Below, one piece after another: positions 38,840-47,982 of a DNA stretch of 64,000 bases. Source of the DNA: Alteromonas sp. BL110 (GTDB taxonomy: Bacteria > Pseudomonadota > Gammaproteobacteria > Enterobacterales > Alteromonadaceae); NCBI RefSeq assembly GCF_003443615.1, contig NZ_CP031967.1:3348001-3412000 (forward strand). The letters are read 5' to 3'. The notes under the pieces are model-generated. The model ran no database searches, was not told the DNA's origin, and saw only the letters and a list, made by a program, of their open reading frames with translations. Position numbers and translations under genes: made by a program. Numbering within the stretch: the first letter of the stretch is position 1; each line of letters opens with the position of its first letter.

Positions 38840-39154
38840 ATGGAAAGAGACATAAATTTAAATGGGCACGAGCTTTCACAAGAAGAGCTAGAACAGGTCA
38901 GCGGAGCATGGATTGCTAATATTATAGGCGCTTTTGCAGGAGCCGTTGGAGGCGTTTATGGCGCAGCTATAGCAGGCGGTGGTGGCGCTAGTTCTAAATC
39001 CCTATGGTCAGCAGGTTTAGTTGGTGCAGGTACTGGCTTTTTCAATCCGGTGGGTAGCGTTGGGCGTTTAGCTGGTTCTGTAGGTTTAGTGTTAGGCGGT
39101 GGTGCGATAGGTAACGCCGTTGATTCTCAGTATGAGGAAACGACAGACGAGTAA
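38840..39154 (+). CDS. Candidate class II bacteriocin/microcin-like peptide with double-glycine-type leader
   Basis: The protein has 104 residues. The N-terminus ELSQEELEQVSGA looks like a double-glycine-type leader (LSxxELxxVxGG/GA), cut after GA near residue 23 by a C39-peptidase ABC exporter. The predicted mature peptide is small, hydrophobic and very Gly/Ala-rich, with many GxxxG-like spacings (IIGAFAGAVGGVYGAAIAGG, GLVGAGTGFF, GLVLGGGAIGNAV). This is the layout of pore-forming class II bacteriocins and microcins. AAGGAA precedes the ATG. No exporter gene is in the window. A small membrane protein downstream could be the immunity factor. The function is inferred. Confidence 0.6.
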   Translation: MERDINLNGHELSQEELEQVSGAWIANIIGAFAGAVGGVYGAAIAGGGGASSKSLWSAGLVGAGTGFFNPVGSVGRLAGSVGLVLGGGAIGNAVDSQYEETTDE

Positions 39155-39180
39155 TCCTAATAGGAAAACAGAGGTTTACA

Positions 39181-39240
39181 ATGACCGATGCTTTCTATGC
39201 AAGGTCATTACTAGAGAGTGGGGGTAAAGAAGAATGCTAA
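39181..39240 (+). CDS. Very short 19-codon frame coupled to the next small gene
   Basis: ATG 39181 to TAA 39240 encodes MTDAFYARSLLESGGKEEC. AGAGG lies 7 bases upstream, and its stop overlaps the start of the following 64-residue gene at 39234. It may be a small peptide or a translational coupling (leader) frame. Evidence is limited to the ribosome-binding site and overlap. Confidence 0.4.
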   Translation: MTDAFYARSLLESGGKEEC

Positions 39241-39428
39241 AAGCTATAATTATTTTAATACTAGTAATTTTCTACACTTTTTTGCTAAAGCGAAGATTCA
39301 ACGTAAAGATGATGGATGCTTGGCAAGCCGAAACATTAGGCTCTAAGATACTGGTATACGTGATGATCGCTTTGCCTGTTATTCTTGCGTGGCTTACTAC
39401 GGTTCTCTTCGGATTTCTGTTTCACTGA
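39234..39428 (+). CDS. Small two-helix membrane protein, candidate immunity protein
   Basis: 64 residues with two transmembrane segments (IIILILVIFYTFLL at the N-terminus, ILVYVMIALPVILAWLTTVL at the C-terminus) joined by a basic loop KRRFNVKMMDAWQAE. GGGGG lies 8 bases upstream of the ATG, inside the preceding short frame. It is positioned 79 bases after the double-glycine-leader peptide gene, where small membrane immunity proteins of bacteriocin loci usually lie. No family was recognised. Confidence 0.6.
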   Translation: MLKAIIILILVIFYTFLLKRRFNVKMMDAWQAETLGSKILVYVMIALPVILAWLTTVLFGFLFH

Positions 39429-39437
39429 GCAGCACAT

Positions 39438-39480
39438 AAAAAAGCGCTTGTGGCAAAATAATGCCAGCGAGCGCTTTTTC
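39438..39480. terminator. Bidirectional terminator between peptide locus and TonB receptor
   Basis: AAAAAGCGCT...AGCGCTTTTT encloses an inner TGGCA-AAATAA-TGCCA stem, with A and T tracts on either side. It serves both converging genes. Confidence 0.85.
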
Positions 39481-39493
39481 TTTTGAGCTACTT

Positions 39494-42088
39494 TTAGAAG
39501 CGGTAAGTTAGTTTAGAGTAAACAAAGCGGCCACGAGGATTGTGTACGCTACCTACATAACCATAGAGGTCGCTATCACCATCGCCAATAGCAAATGGAG
39601 GCTCTTCATCAAGCAAGTTGTTAGAACCGATGACTAAGCGAAGGTTATCGCTATAGTTGTAACCAAACTGCAAGTCTACTAACATTTGCGAATCAACCGT
39701 TCTTGACGTATTTTCTTCGAAGTCTAATACTCCGTCGAAGTCAATGTCAGGCGTGTCTTCAAATTCACCAATAAAGCTAATATTTAAGTTAGCGTCAAAC
39801 GAACCTTTAGACCACGTTGTACCGAACAACCAACGATGCTCCGGGTAACCGTATTCGCCTGTGTATTCTAGACCGTCTTTTTCAAACTCGTCCATATATG
39901 ACCAGTCCAGGTTGAAGCGCACGTTACCGTATTCTTGAAGTTCCATGCTGTAATTAGCACTGAAATCTACACCCGAAGCTTCTTGTGACGAGACGTTTTG
40001 GTAGGTGTTGAAAATCTTCTGAATAACACCTAGCGACTCACCTTGCTGCGGGTCTAAACGAACACAAATTGTACTGTCTTGATTATTACACTCTGCGTCG
40101 TAAACAAGACCAAACTGCTGTTCGTCAATCTTGTTATCTTGGGTAATGCTCCATACATCAATGCTTAATCCAAGCTCTTGAATAGGGGCATAGATAACAC
40201 CTACGTTCCATGACTCAGATTCTTCCGCACCAAGGTTAGGGTTACCAGCGAACTCGATGTTGTAATCCAGTGATTCACAGTCTTGACCGGTTGCTTCACA
40301 ACGGTATCTATCTACAAAAAATACGCTCTTTTGTGATGGACCAAGGCCAACTTGTGCAAGAGATGGAGCTCTAAAACCTTGCGCCCAAGAGCCACGCACT
40401 GTCACTTCGTCGCTCGGTGCCCAACGTAACGCAATTTTAGGGTTAGTTGTGCTGCCAAAGTCACTATAGTGGTCATAGCGGCCAGCTAATTGAAGTTCTA
40501 GCTCTTCAGCCAAAGGAATTGAAAGCTCTAAATATGCAGCATACTGATCGCGTTCTGCTGAAGCTGACACAGATTCAGTACCAAAGATCAAACCGCGTTG
40601 GAACTGTACATCAGGCACGTCAGATACCTGCTCTTCGCGATATTCAACGCCAGCCGCCATCATGACTACGTCGTCGCCAAAGTCAAAGGCTTCGCCCGTA
40701 ATGTGTGCATCAACACTGGTCATCCGTGATTCACCGCGACGCACTAGGCTAGTGGTTATATCGTCAATCACGCTTTGTGGGTTAGTTACACCACCAAATG
40801 GGTTATAGTTGCCAAGGTCAATTTGCTCTTGTAACCAGTCAACACGGACCCAGCCTTGTGACTGATCGCCGCTTTGCTCTGAACGGCTGCGACCTTTTTG
40901 TACCGACGCTTCCCAGTCATAATCGTTAAATGTACCGCGTAATCCCGCGACTAAACGTAGGGTATCAGACTCAATGTCCCAGCGACGAGCGCCGGCGTCA
41001 ACAGGGCGGTAGCGACCAATTTCGATGTCTTGACCAAATGGGTTGTTAGGATGGGTGCCTGGAACGGTTAAACCCGCATCTTCATCGAGCGGTGTTGCAG
41101 CGCCGCCTGCTTCAGACGTATTGTGCTGCATAGCAAGTTCCATAAACGCTGTAGTTTCGTCGCCAATTTTGTAATCAAATTGACCAATAAAGCCTACGCG
41201 CTCAGAGGAAGGAATTACAAGGCCGAAAGGGCCGTAATCGAACAAGCAACTGCCAGAGGCCGTCGCGCTATCTTCTGGGCAGTCTGGGTCGATTGTTTTA
41301 ACGCCATCTACATAAAAGTAGCCAGGGTAGCCGCGTGATGAACGAAAATCCATGCCGCCATAAGGAGATTGGTTTGCGGTGCCATAACGACCCATTTCAT
41401 CAGCACCTAGCGTGCTGTTATTAAAGTAGTCGATAATAACAGTAGCGCTGCTCTTTTCGCTTTGAGAGCCCCACAAAATGCTTGCTGTGGTTTCATCATA
41501 GTTTGGTCCAGTAGTACCACCATAGCCGGCGTTAATCTCAAGACCTTCATAGTCTTTCTTAAGTACAACGTTAACTACACCTGCTACTGCATCTGAACCA
41601 TAAATAGCCGATGCGCCGTCTTTTAAGATATCAATGCGCTCAATGGCAGATACTGGGATAGAGTTAATATCAACAAATGAATTCGTGATACTTTCTGCAA
41701 ATGCACTAATTGCCACGCGGCGACCATTAATTAATACCAGTGTCGCGTCAGGTCCCATGCCGCGAAGTGATACTGCTGCCGCACCATTCGCAGTCGAGTC
41801 TTGACTGTTATTGCGAGTTGAGAAGGTACCGGCGCCGGTAGCAGGCATACGTTCAAGTAACTGTTGAAGGTTTTCATAGCCCATACCTTCAATCATAGTT
41901 GCATCAATCGATTGAATAGGAGAGGGGCCTTCCATATCGGTACGCTTGATACGAGAACCGGTGACCGCAATTCGTTCAAGGTTGGCTGCTTCTTCGTCAG
42001 CTTGCTGTGCATATACTGGGTTTAGTGAGGTAATTCCTGCAAGCGCTAATCCCACTGCTATAGCACTTACTTTACGACCTTGTTTCAT
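39494..42088 (-). CDS. TonB-dependent outer membrane receptor
   Basis: 864 residues from the ATG at 42088, chosen because AAGGA lies just before it and the protein then opens with a signal peptide (MKQGRKVSAIAVGLALAGIT, cleavage after VYA). Earlier in-frame ATGs at 42136 and 42109 would delay the signal. The plug domain has RIAVTGSRIKRTDMEGPSP, LRGMGPDATLVLINGRRV, IERIDILKDGASAIYGSDAV and AGVVNVVLKK. The barrel ends in YSKLTYRF with the terminal Phe required for BAM assembly. Such SRIKR-type receptors in Alteromonadales take up peptides, glycans or chelates; the ligand is unknown. No catabolic genes adjoin it. Confidence 0.93.
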   Translation of the reverse strand: MKQGRKVSAIAVGLALAGITSLNPVYAQQADEEAANLERIAVTGSRIKRTDMEGPSPIQSIDATMIEGMGYENLQQLLERMPATGAGTFSTRNNSQDSTANGAAAVSLRGMGPDATLVLINGRRVAISAFAESITNSFVDINSIPVSAIERIDILKDGASAIYGSDAVAGVVNVVLKKDYEGLEINAGYGGTTGPNYDETTASILWGSQSEKSSATVIIDYFNNSTLGADEMGRYGTANQSPYGGMDFRSSRGYPGYFYVDGVKTIDPDCPEDSATASGSCLFDYGPFGLVIPSSERVGFIGQFDYKIGDETTAFMELAMQHNTSEAGGAATPLDEDAGLTVPGTHPNNPFGQDIEIGRYRPVDAGARRWDIESDTLRLVAGLRGTFNDYDWEASVQKGRSRSEQSGDQSQGWVRVDWLQEQIDLGNYNPFGGVTNPQSVIDDITTSLVRRGESRMTSVDAHITGEAFDFGDDVVMMAAGVEYREEQVSDVPDVQFQRGLIFGTESVSASAERDQYAAYLELSIPLAEELELQLAGRYDHYSDFGSTTNPKIALRWAPSDEVTVRGSWAQGFRAPSLAQVGLGPSQKSVFFVDRYRCEATGQDCESLDYNIEFAGNPNLGAEESESWNVGVIYAPIQELGLSIDVWSITQDNKIDEQQFGLVYDAECNNQDSTICVRLDPQQGESLGVIQKIFNTYQNVSSQEASGVDFSANYSMELQEYGNVRFNLDWSYMDEFEKDGLEYTGEYGYPEHRWLFGTTWSKGSFDANLNISFIGEFEDTPDIDFDGVLDFEENTSRTVDSQMLVDLQFGYNYSDNLRLVIGSNNLLDEEPPFAIGDGDSDLYGYVGSVHNPRGRFVYSKLTYRF

Positions 42089-42535
42089 TGTTATTTCCTT
42101 ATTATCCATTTTACTTGTTGTGTGTTTTTGCAACATAGTTATGCTGCGAAATTATCAATAGCACTCCTAATACTAAAGTTGCAATAGGGAAAAACACGAA
42201 AGATGTGACTCTTGGTTACAAAATGTGTAAACCAACTCTTACTTTCACGCATGCTTTTCGCAAAATATGAATAATTAAGGCAAGGTAAAGATTGCTTACA
42301 AATAGTGGGGTAGCACGTAATTATTCAACTTAAAAATTTGAGTTGATGGATAAAAATAGCGCAAAGGTAGGCGGGTAATTTGTAATATTTTGAAAGAGAT
42401 CTAATTAATCTAAATTTTGCAGTAGACACAAAAAGCAGCAACTTTTGTAAATCTGATCACTCTAGTAGTGACGCAAATTTAAACGTAAGTAAATGTCTCA
42501 TAGCTATTTTGCAAAAAGACCGTACCTAACCGAGC
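42089..42535. other. Intergenic region between TonB receptor and lepB-like gene
   Basis: 447 bases, strongly AT-rich, upstream of the receptor gene and downstream of the signal peptidase gene. No terminator hairpin, repeat or confident promoter was recognised. Confidence 0.4.
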
Positions 42536-43210
42536 TTATTGAAGAGTGGTAAAAACTCTGTCTTTTCTTGGTAAATACATATTGTGCGTATCTAGAGAAA
42601 ACGCCACAGACGTGGCTTTGCCTTGAACCTCTTCAACTGGAATAAATCCATAGTAGCGGGAATCTACACTATTGTTTCTGTTGTCGCCCATCGCAAGTAA
42701 GTGAGCTTTAGGCACGGTAACTACATTAAAACTCTTTGCAGGGCTTGGTATCGGATTAAGTGCAATAGTACGGCTGTGCCCCAAAATTTCTTCAGAATAA
42801 ACCTGACTACCTGAGGGGGATAATGCTGCCTTCTCACCGTTTATAAATAGTACATTGTTTTCTAGTTCAACTTTATCGCCCTCTACGGCAATAACTCGCT
42901 TGATGAGCCTTGTATTAGCGGCGGTGCTGTCAATAATCACAATGTCGCCGCGCTTGATATCGCCTGTTTGAGCGATCACTACATTGGTAAAGGGGAGTTC
43001 TAGCGTGTATGCAGATTTATCGACAACCACTCGATCTCCCACTTTGATGGTTGGCTCCATAGAGCCGGAGGGAACATAGTACCAGTCAGCAACACTGCTT
43101 CTAAACGAGAAAAGCAAAATAACAAATAAAATAAAAGGCAGGTGGTTTTTTACGCTTTCTTTAATGTTTTTCACAATCGCATTCTCGCTATTGGCACCTG
43201 ATAGATTCAC
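42536..43210 (-). CDS. lepB: Signal peptidase I (type I leader peptidase), orphan paralogue
   Basis: 224 residues with one N-terminal transmembrane helix (HLPFILFVILLFSFRSSV, about 23-40). The catalytic nucleophile is Ser50 in PSGSMEPTIKVGD, and the general base is Lys104 in RLIKRVIAVEGD. The box E motif MGDNRNNSVDSRYYG is present. It is shorter than E. coli LepB (324) and lies away from lepA/rnc, so it is probably a second signal peptidase in this genome. It cleaves Sec/Tat signal peptides at the periplasmic face. No partner gene is evident. Confidence 0.9.
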   Translation of the reverse strand: MNLSGANSENAIVKNIKESVKNHLPFILFVILLFSFRSSVADWYYVPSGSMEPTIKVGDRVVVDKSAYTLELPFTNVVIAQTGDIKRGDIVIIDSTAANTRLIKRVIAVEGDKVELENNVLFINGEKAALSPSGSQVYSEEILGHSRTIALNPIPSPAKSFNVVTVPKAHLLAMGDNRNNSVDSRYYGFIPVEEVQGKATSVAFSLDTHNMYLPRKDRVFTTLQ

Positions 43211-43682
43211 TTATAGGCTTTTACAGCCCAACCCTGCATTAAATATAGAGGGTAATCAAATCCGTTCGTTCAACTTTTTGATGCGGAAAATGTAAATAAC
43301 TGTGTCATTGCATGGTTAACATTATCTAAGTTCTTAAGTTTTTATCTTAGCTTTAAATCTACAAGCCTTTGGTATAGGACAGCCTTCGTTATTAACCCCT
43401 TAAATGTAGGAGCGTAAATAATGCTATCGGTCGATATATAAAAGTAGCTCTTAACAACATAAGTAATGAAAACTCATGTGGACTAATTCACACAGGTTTT
43501 TATTTAGGCGCTTAATATTAGCGACTGAAATTAATATGACCGAAAATGTATCCAGCCAACGTACCAGAACAAGAGCACTTACTAGTGCAATCAAACTCTT
43601 CGTGCAATGGCGCATCTGCTATTTACGTAATGCACATGTTTGAACGAGGAAAATAAGTTTAAAAGGAGTAGCGGGGGCATGT
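43211..43682. other. Intergenic region between lepB-like and FNT genes
   Basis: 472 bases between divergent genes. A 35-codon frame (43536-43643) encodes MTENVSSQRTRTRALTSAIK, vaguely like the first helix of TetR regulators, but is too short to call. Nothing else was recognised. Confidence 0.4.
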
Positions 43683-44528
43683 GTGACTGAGAAAATGAAG
43701 GAATCAGGGCGTCGAGAACAGGATGTGGCGCTCAGTCACACCGAAGAGAAAGACGTAAGAAATAATCAAAGTTTAAACTCTGTTTCTTTATACGCTATTG
43801 TGCATAGAGAAGGGCTAGAAGAGCTTCAGCGCCCTATGATGTCACTATGGTGGTCTGGGGTTGCAGCAGGTATTGGTATTTCGATTTCAATCCTAGCTGA
43901 GGGGATATTGCATCACCTTTTTGCTGGCTCTCCTCATCAGTTTGTTATAGAGAATTTAGGTTACACGGTAGGTTTTGTATTGGTTATTGTAGGTCGACTA
44001 CAGCTTTTCACCGAAAATACACTGTCAGTCATTCTGCCGTTGCTAAGCAAGCCATCTATAAATATGGGTGTGTGTATTGCGCGACTATGGAGCATTGTTT
44101 TCGCCGCAAACATGGTGGGCACTTTTTTAGCTGCTTTTTTCAGCTATAGTCTAGACGCGGTTCCTCCAGAGTTAGTGGAAGGAATGACTGCTATATCTGA
44201 ACACTATGCCAAGTTAACACCGTCAGACGCTTTTTCTTACGGCATAACTTCTGGGTTTATTATTGCCGCTATAGTGTGGATGAAGCCTTCGGTGAAGCAC
44301 TCACAAATTTTGATGATCGTTATTTTCACTTACCTTATTGCCATTGGTAATTTTACACATGTAATAGCAGGCTCTACGGAACTGTTCTTATTAGCTCTTC
44401 AAGGGGATATAAGCATAAGCGAGACCGCTTCATTAATAGGCGCAACGCTACTAGGAAATATTGTCGGCGGAACAGGTCTATTCGCGCTATTGGCTTATGG
44501 GCAAGTGGTGAGGGAAATAGAAAAGTAG
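43683..44528 (+). CDS. Formate/nitrite transporter (FNT) family protein, YfdC-like
   Basis: 281 residues from GTG 43683; ATG 43695 is an alternative start. A hydrophilic 40-residue N-terminus is followed by six transmembrane helices of the FNT fold. Segments such as RPMMSLWWSGVAAGIGIS, GFVLVIVGRLQLFTENTLSV, SIVFAANMVGTFLAAF and NFTHVIAGSTELFLLAL match YfdC-type members more than FocA/NirC. Such channels carry small monovalent anions; the substrate is not known for YfdC. It is monocistronic. Confidence 0.88.
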   Translation: MTEKMKESGRREQDVALSHTEEKDVRNNQSLNSVSLYAIVHREGLEELQRPMMSLWWSGVAAGIGISISILAEGILHHLFAGSPHQFVIENLGYTVGFVLVIVGRLQLFTENTLSVILPLLSKPSINMGVCIARLWSIVFAANMVGTFLAAFFSYSLDAVPPELVEGMTAISEHYAKLTPSDAFSYGITSGFIIAAIVWMKPSVKHSQILMIVIFTYLIAIGNFTHVIAGSTELFLLALQGDISISETASLIGATLLGNIVGGTGLFALLAYGQVVREIEK

Positions 44529-44615
44529 GCTTGACTAGAGCCTTACGCTGTTCATTTCTCACTAATGCGATACAAGAATTAATTAATTTTTCGAGGAGAA
44601 GCTGAGGGTTAAGAA

Positions 44616-44644
44616 AAATGCCCATATCGATAATCGATATGGGT
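44616..44644 (-). terminator. Intrinsic terminator downstream of the beta-helix gene
   Basis: CCCATATCGAT-A-ATCGATATGGG (44621-44643) is a perfect stem. On the minus strand it is followed by CATTTTTC. It lies between the converging FNT gene and the secreted beta-helix gene. Confidence 0.75.
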
Positions 44645-44717
44645 ACTCAAACGAATATTTGCAGTTTTCTAGCTTATTAAAATGTTAGATCTAGAGGCAT
44701 TGTGTTGAAAAGTAAGG

Positions 44718-47615
44718 TCAGTGGATACTTTCTCCAGGTATAGGTCTGCTTAGAAGCATCATCTCGAGAGGTGCGCCTACCAAGTACTCATCTAATAACA
44801 CGTAGTCTGGAACGTCTAGTTGATAAGGCATTGTATTCTCTTGATAACCCCATATCTGCTCTACTAACCCATTGTGAACTGATGTAGATATTACATCTCG
44901 GGCATAAACATTATTGCTCCATCTTTCAGTACCTAAGATGTACTCACTAGTATTGCCAACTGTATTGGGCATACTATTCGCTTTCATCTTCATTTCATTA
45001 GTGAATGTATTATTTTCGACGTAAATATGAGGAAAGCTGTAGTGCCAACCCTCTAAAACCATACTTTCACGTAGTAGCCAGGTTACTTCTGTCGACTCAT
45101 CTACAGAGTGAACTAAATTATTTTTCACGGTGAATGAAGTCATTTGGAATGACAAATTAAATAAGTAAGTGTGGAAATTACCTGAATTTAGCAAAACAAT
45201 GTTATTGGCAAATCGTACACGCCCGTTTGAGCCTCCAGCTCCGTCGTTGCCAAACCGAGCCATTGGGAAAGCCTTATTCATAATTATGGTATTTCCCACC
45301 ACATCTTGATCTGTATAAGGTGCGTTTTTAAGTGCTGGACCGATAAGCTCAATTGCGTAACGAGACTGTTCAATATCGCTAACTTCAATCCAGTTGTAGT
45401 ACAATTCTGTTCTTTCAGCGCGAGATTTAATACTGTTGCCGCGGTTATTGTGTAAGAAAGAACGCTCAACTTTTAGTACGCTGTTTGGAAATCTGAAAGG
45501 ATCTGTTGCAACGTATATCGGATGTCCCCACTTGGCATCGGGGGTTGCACGGCCACCAGAATTGGTAATTTCAGTGTTTATTATTGATAAGCTACCAGAG
45601 TTGTTGTCTGTACCCAATATTCCGATGCTCGGGCAGTTATGAATGTAAGAGTTGTGAATACTGATATTGTCAGACTCATGTCTAAAGCATAAAGAATCTC
45701 CGCCAGTAATTTCAATGTTGTGTAGCTCGATAGAGTGAGATCCTCTTAAGCCGACAGTCCATTCCCAATCGGGATGGTTGCCAACAAAGCGTGGTTTTTT
45801 ACCATTTACTTCTACGCCTATAATTTTTATTGGTAAGTCTGGTGTTCCGCTAATATTTTTCATAATAAAAGGAGCATAGTCTGAGTCACCTATGACCTCA
45901 ACCACATCGCCAGCGACCAGCATTTGCATAATGTCTTCAATTTGTCGATGCTCTTGAGAGGGGCCAATTTTCCAGGTTTGCGGGGCTCTTTCTGTATTGG
46001 TCGTCTGAATATTCCAATTAAAGAAAAAGCCTCTGTTATCCAATGCGTTTGCACCCGGTTCAACACGAACCCTTACAGTCTTACTTTGCATATAGTCAGA
46101 TGGTGTAGCGGTACCTAAAACCACTTTGTCTCCGTTTTTAATTACACTTTCGCGCTGTGTAAATGGTTGTCCATTAATTGCAAACCAGCTCCCTTGATAA
46201 CTATTTATTTTTAGGTCGGTTTCCAAACCATCGATTTCAATACAAGCTGAGGCTAGCTCAGTCGCAAGCGGTTGGTATAGTGACTCTGGAAAAGCGGCAG
46301 CTTGAAAATACCGAGTGTCGTTTACTCGTAAATGAAAAGGGGATGTGCGGCAGTTAGCGAACATTTCATCGGTAACTTCCATTGCGAAACTATCGACAAC
46401 AGGTGTTACCGTCGTACCTACCGATGTAATATTATTTTCGATAACCCACTTAAGCTCGCTGCCAGAACTTGCTTGGTCTTCCCATGATTGCTTTAGGTTA
46501 AACCATGCATAACTGAACCCTGAGGTCGCAAAAGTGTGCTCTAAGTGAAGTTTATCACCATAGCCAAGCTGAACCGTACCATTTTCAACAGGGCGTTCAT
46601 TAACCAGAATCTTTAAATTTCTATGGACAGGCTGGACTTCTAACAGTGAGTTTGGTTCTGCATTGATCATACATGTAGACTTCGCGGAAATACTATCGTT
46701 TGAAGTAATCGAGTGGGGTAATATACCGGTATTAGCGCTATCTTTCGAAAGTAGGTAGCAGCCAGATAAGCTCGTGTAATTGTCGTTAGAACGATTACCA
46801 ACGTACCACTGGTAGTACGTAGTTGATGTCGTTTCATCGTCTAAACTAAGTTTTAAAATAAGTCTATCTAACATAATGTTGCCAAGACGAACGGGGGCTG
46901 TATTTTTTATTTTAATTATATCACCATTGAATATTTCCTTCTCTTTACTTGAATATTCGCCGTAGTTGACAGAAAACTCGCTATTGCGCTGAAATTTAGC
47001 TACAACAGGTTTTGGTAGGTTTGTTACCTCAATACACTGAGAAGTAACGTTTTCGCCAGGTATTTTATACTTCTCAGCGGGCAGTTCGAAAACTCGGAGA
47101 CGCTGTCGACGCTCATCGAAGGTAAAATCAGCAATAAAGCAATTTTGGGCAGTGGTTCTTGGCGTTTCTAATAAAACCTTCCATGGATAGTTCCAGCTAT
47201 GAACGTTTCCATTTGTTGTCGTTTGTGAAAGTACTAAGCTATTCTCTAGAGTGGTTTCCACCTCATCACGAGATGAAATTTTTAACTGAATCGTGTCATT
47301 ATTGCTTACTAAAATGGGTTGATTGGTGAACTCTTCGCCATTTAGAGAAAGAAGTGCTACACCTTTTGTAGAGGCCATCAATTCTGTCTCTAAGTCAACT
47401 ACTCTTACACATTTTGATATGACTTCACTGTTAGGCTGTTCTGTTCGGGTTGTCTCAAAAGCAAACTGTAACCTTTCGCCAAGGTCGCTAAACAACTTTA
47501 CACTCTTCTCTTCACATTGACTTTGGGCAAAGCTTGGTAAGCTAATCAAGCCCATTAAAAAAGCTATTAACCATATTTTACTGAAATGAAAAAACTTAAT
47601 TTTGTAACCATTCAT
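44718..47615 (-). CDS. Large secreted right-handed beta-helix protein with N-terminal repeat modules
   Basis: 965 residues with a signal peptide (IWLIAFLMGLISLPSFAQS). The N-terminal half contains three or four related modules of about 120-160 residues. Each starts with a Cys (CVRVVDLETEL, CIEVTNLPKPV, CMINAEPNSLLEV, CIEIDGLETDL) and continues with S(I/L/V)NG...F-type and NGD-type motifs. The region about 560-930 is a parallel beta-helix, with strands such as IELHNIEITGGDSLCF, ISIHNSYIHNC and SLSIINTEITNSGG, found in polysaccharide lyases and adhesins. A possible polysaccharide-binding or -cleaving surface role is inferred. No catalytic family was recognised. The gene stands alone. Confidence 0.72.
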   Translation of the reverse strand: MNGYKIKFFHFSKIWLIAFLMGLISLPSFAQSQCEEKSVKLFSDLGERLQFAFETTRTEQPNSEVISKCVRVVDLETELMASTKGVALLSLNGEEFTNQPILVSNNDTIQLKISSRDEVETTLENSLVLSQTTTNGNVHSWNYPWKVLLETPRTTAQNCFIADFTFDERRQRLRVFELPAEKYKIPGENVTSQCIEVTNLPKPVVAKFQRNSEFSVNYGEYSSKEKEIFNGDIIKIKNTAPVRLGNIMLDRLILKLSLDDETTSTTYYQWYVGNRSNDNYTSLSGCYLLSKDSANTGILPHSITSNDSISAKSTCMINAEPNSLLEVQPVHRNLKILVNERPVENGTVQLGYGDKLHLEHTFATSGFSYAWFNLKQSWEDQASSGSELKWVIENNITSVGTTVTPVVDSFAMEVTDEMFANCRTSPFHLRVNDTRYFQAAAFPESLYQPLATELASACIEIDGLETDLKINSYQGSWFAINGQPFTQRESVIKNGDKVVLGTATPSDYMQSKTVRVRVEPGANALDNRGFFFNWNIQTTNTERAPQTWKIGPSQEHRQIEDIMQMLVAGDVVEVIGDSDYAPFIMKNISGTPDLPIKIIGVEVNGKKPRFVGNHPDWEWTVGLRGSHSIELHNIEITGGDSLCFRHESDNISIHNSYIHNCPSIGILGTDNNSGSLSIINTEITNSGGRATPDAKWGHPIYVATDPFRFPNSVLKVERSFLHNNRGNSIKSRAERTELYYNWIEVSDIEQSRYAIELIGPALKNAPYTDQDVVGNTIIMNKAFPMARFGNDGAGGSNGRVRFANNIVLLNSGNFHTYLFNLSFQMTSFTVKNNLVHSVDESTEVTWLLRESMVLEGWHYSFPHIYVENNTFTNEMKMKANSMPNTVGNTSEYILGTERWSNNVYARDVISTSVHNGLVEQIWGYQENTMPYQLDVPDYVLLDEYLVGAPLEMMLLSRPIPGESIH

Positions 47616-47982
47616 ATTAGACTACTCGATACTACTGACTTAAAATTTCTGGGTACAAGACGAACTATAGTTAGGTAAAAAACTAAATGTTTATGTCTCT
47701 TGCCACAGTGTAGTAAGCGTATTTGTTTAAACGGTATCAAACCTTAGGTCCCCGTATTAGCGGTGATACGAGTGATTTAACAGTTCATGTAAAATCAAGT
47801 AATTATGTTTTTATTAGTAAAAATTAATTGCTAAATATGTTTTTGTGATTGGCTTTCGTTAGAGGTAAAACCGTTTGCAAAGTTTTTTGGGGGACTTTTG
47901 CGTTTAACAAATTTTAATTGTCGATAACTGAGAATAGGTACTATTGACGCGCAGAGTACCGTCAATAACGTTTAGACAAGTT
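47616..47982. other. Intergenic region upstream of the beta-helix gene
   Basis: 367 AT-rich bases between the beta-helix gene and the LysR gene, both on the minus strand. ATTGACG (about 47943) and CGTCAAT form an imperfect inverted repeat next to the LysR stop. No gene was recognised. Confidence 0.4.

Noticed and set aside
43536..43643. 35-codon frame starting MTENVSSQRTRTRALTSAIK, resembling the start of a TetR regulator.
   Set aside because: Too short and without the rest of the helix-turn-helix; at most a remnant, and chance is likely.
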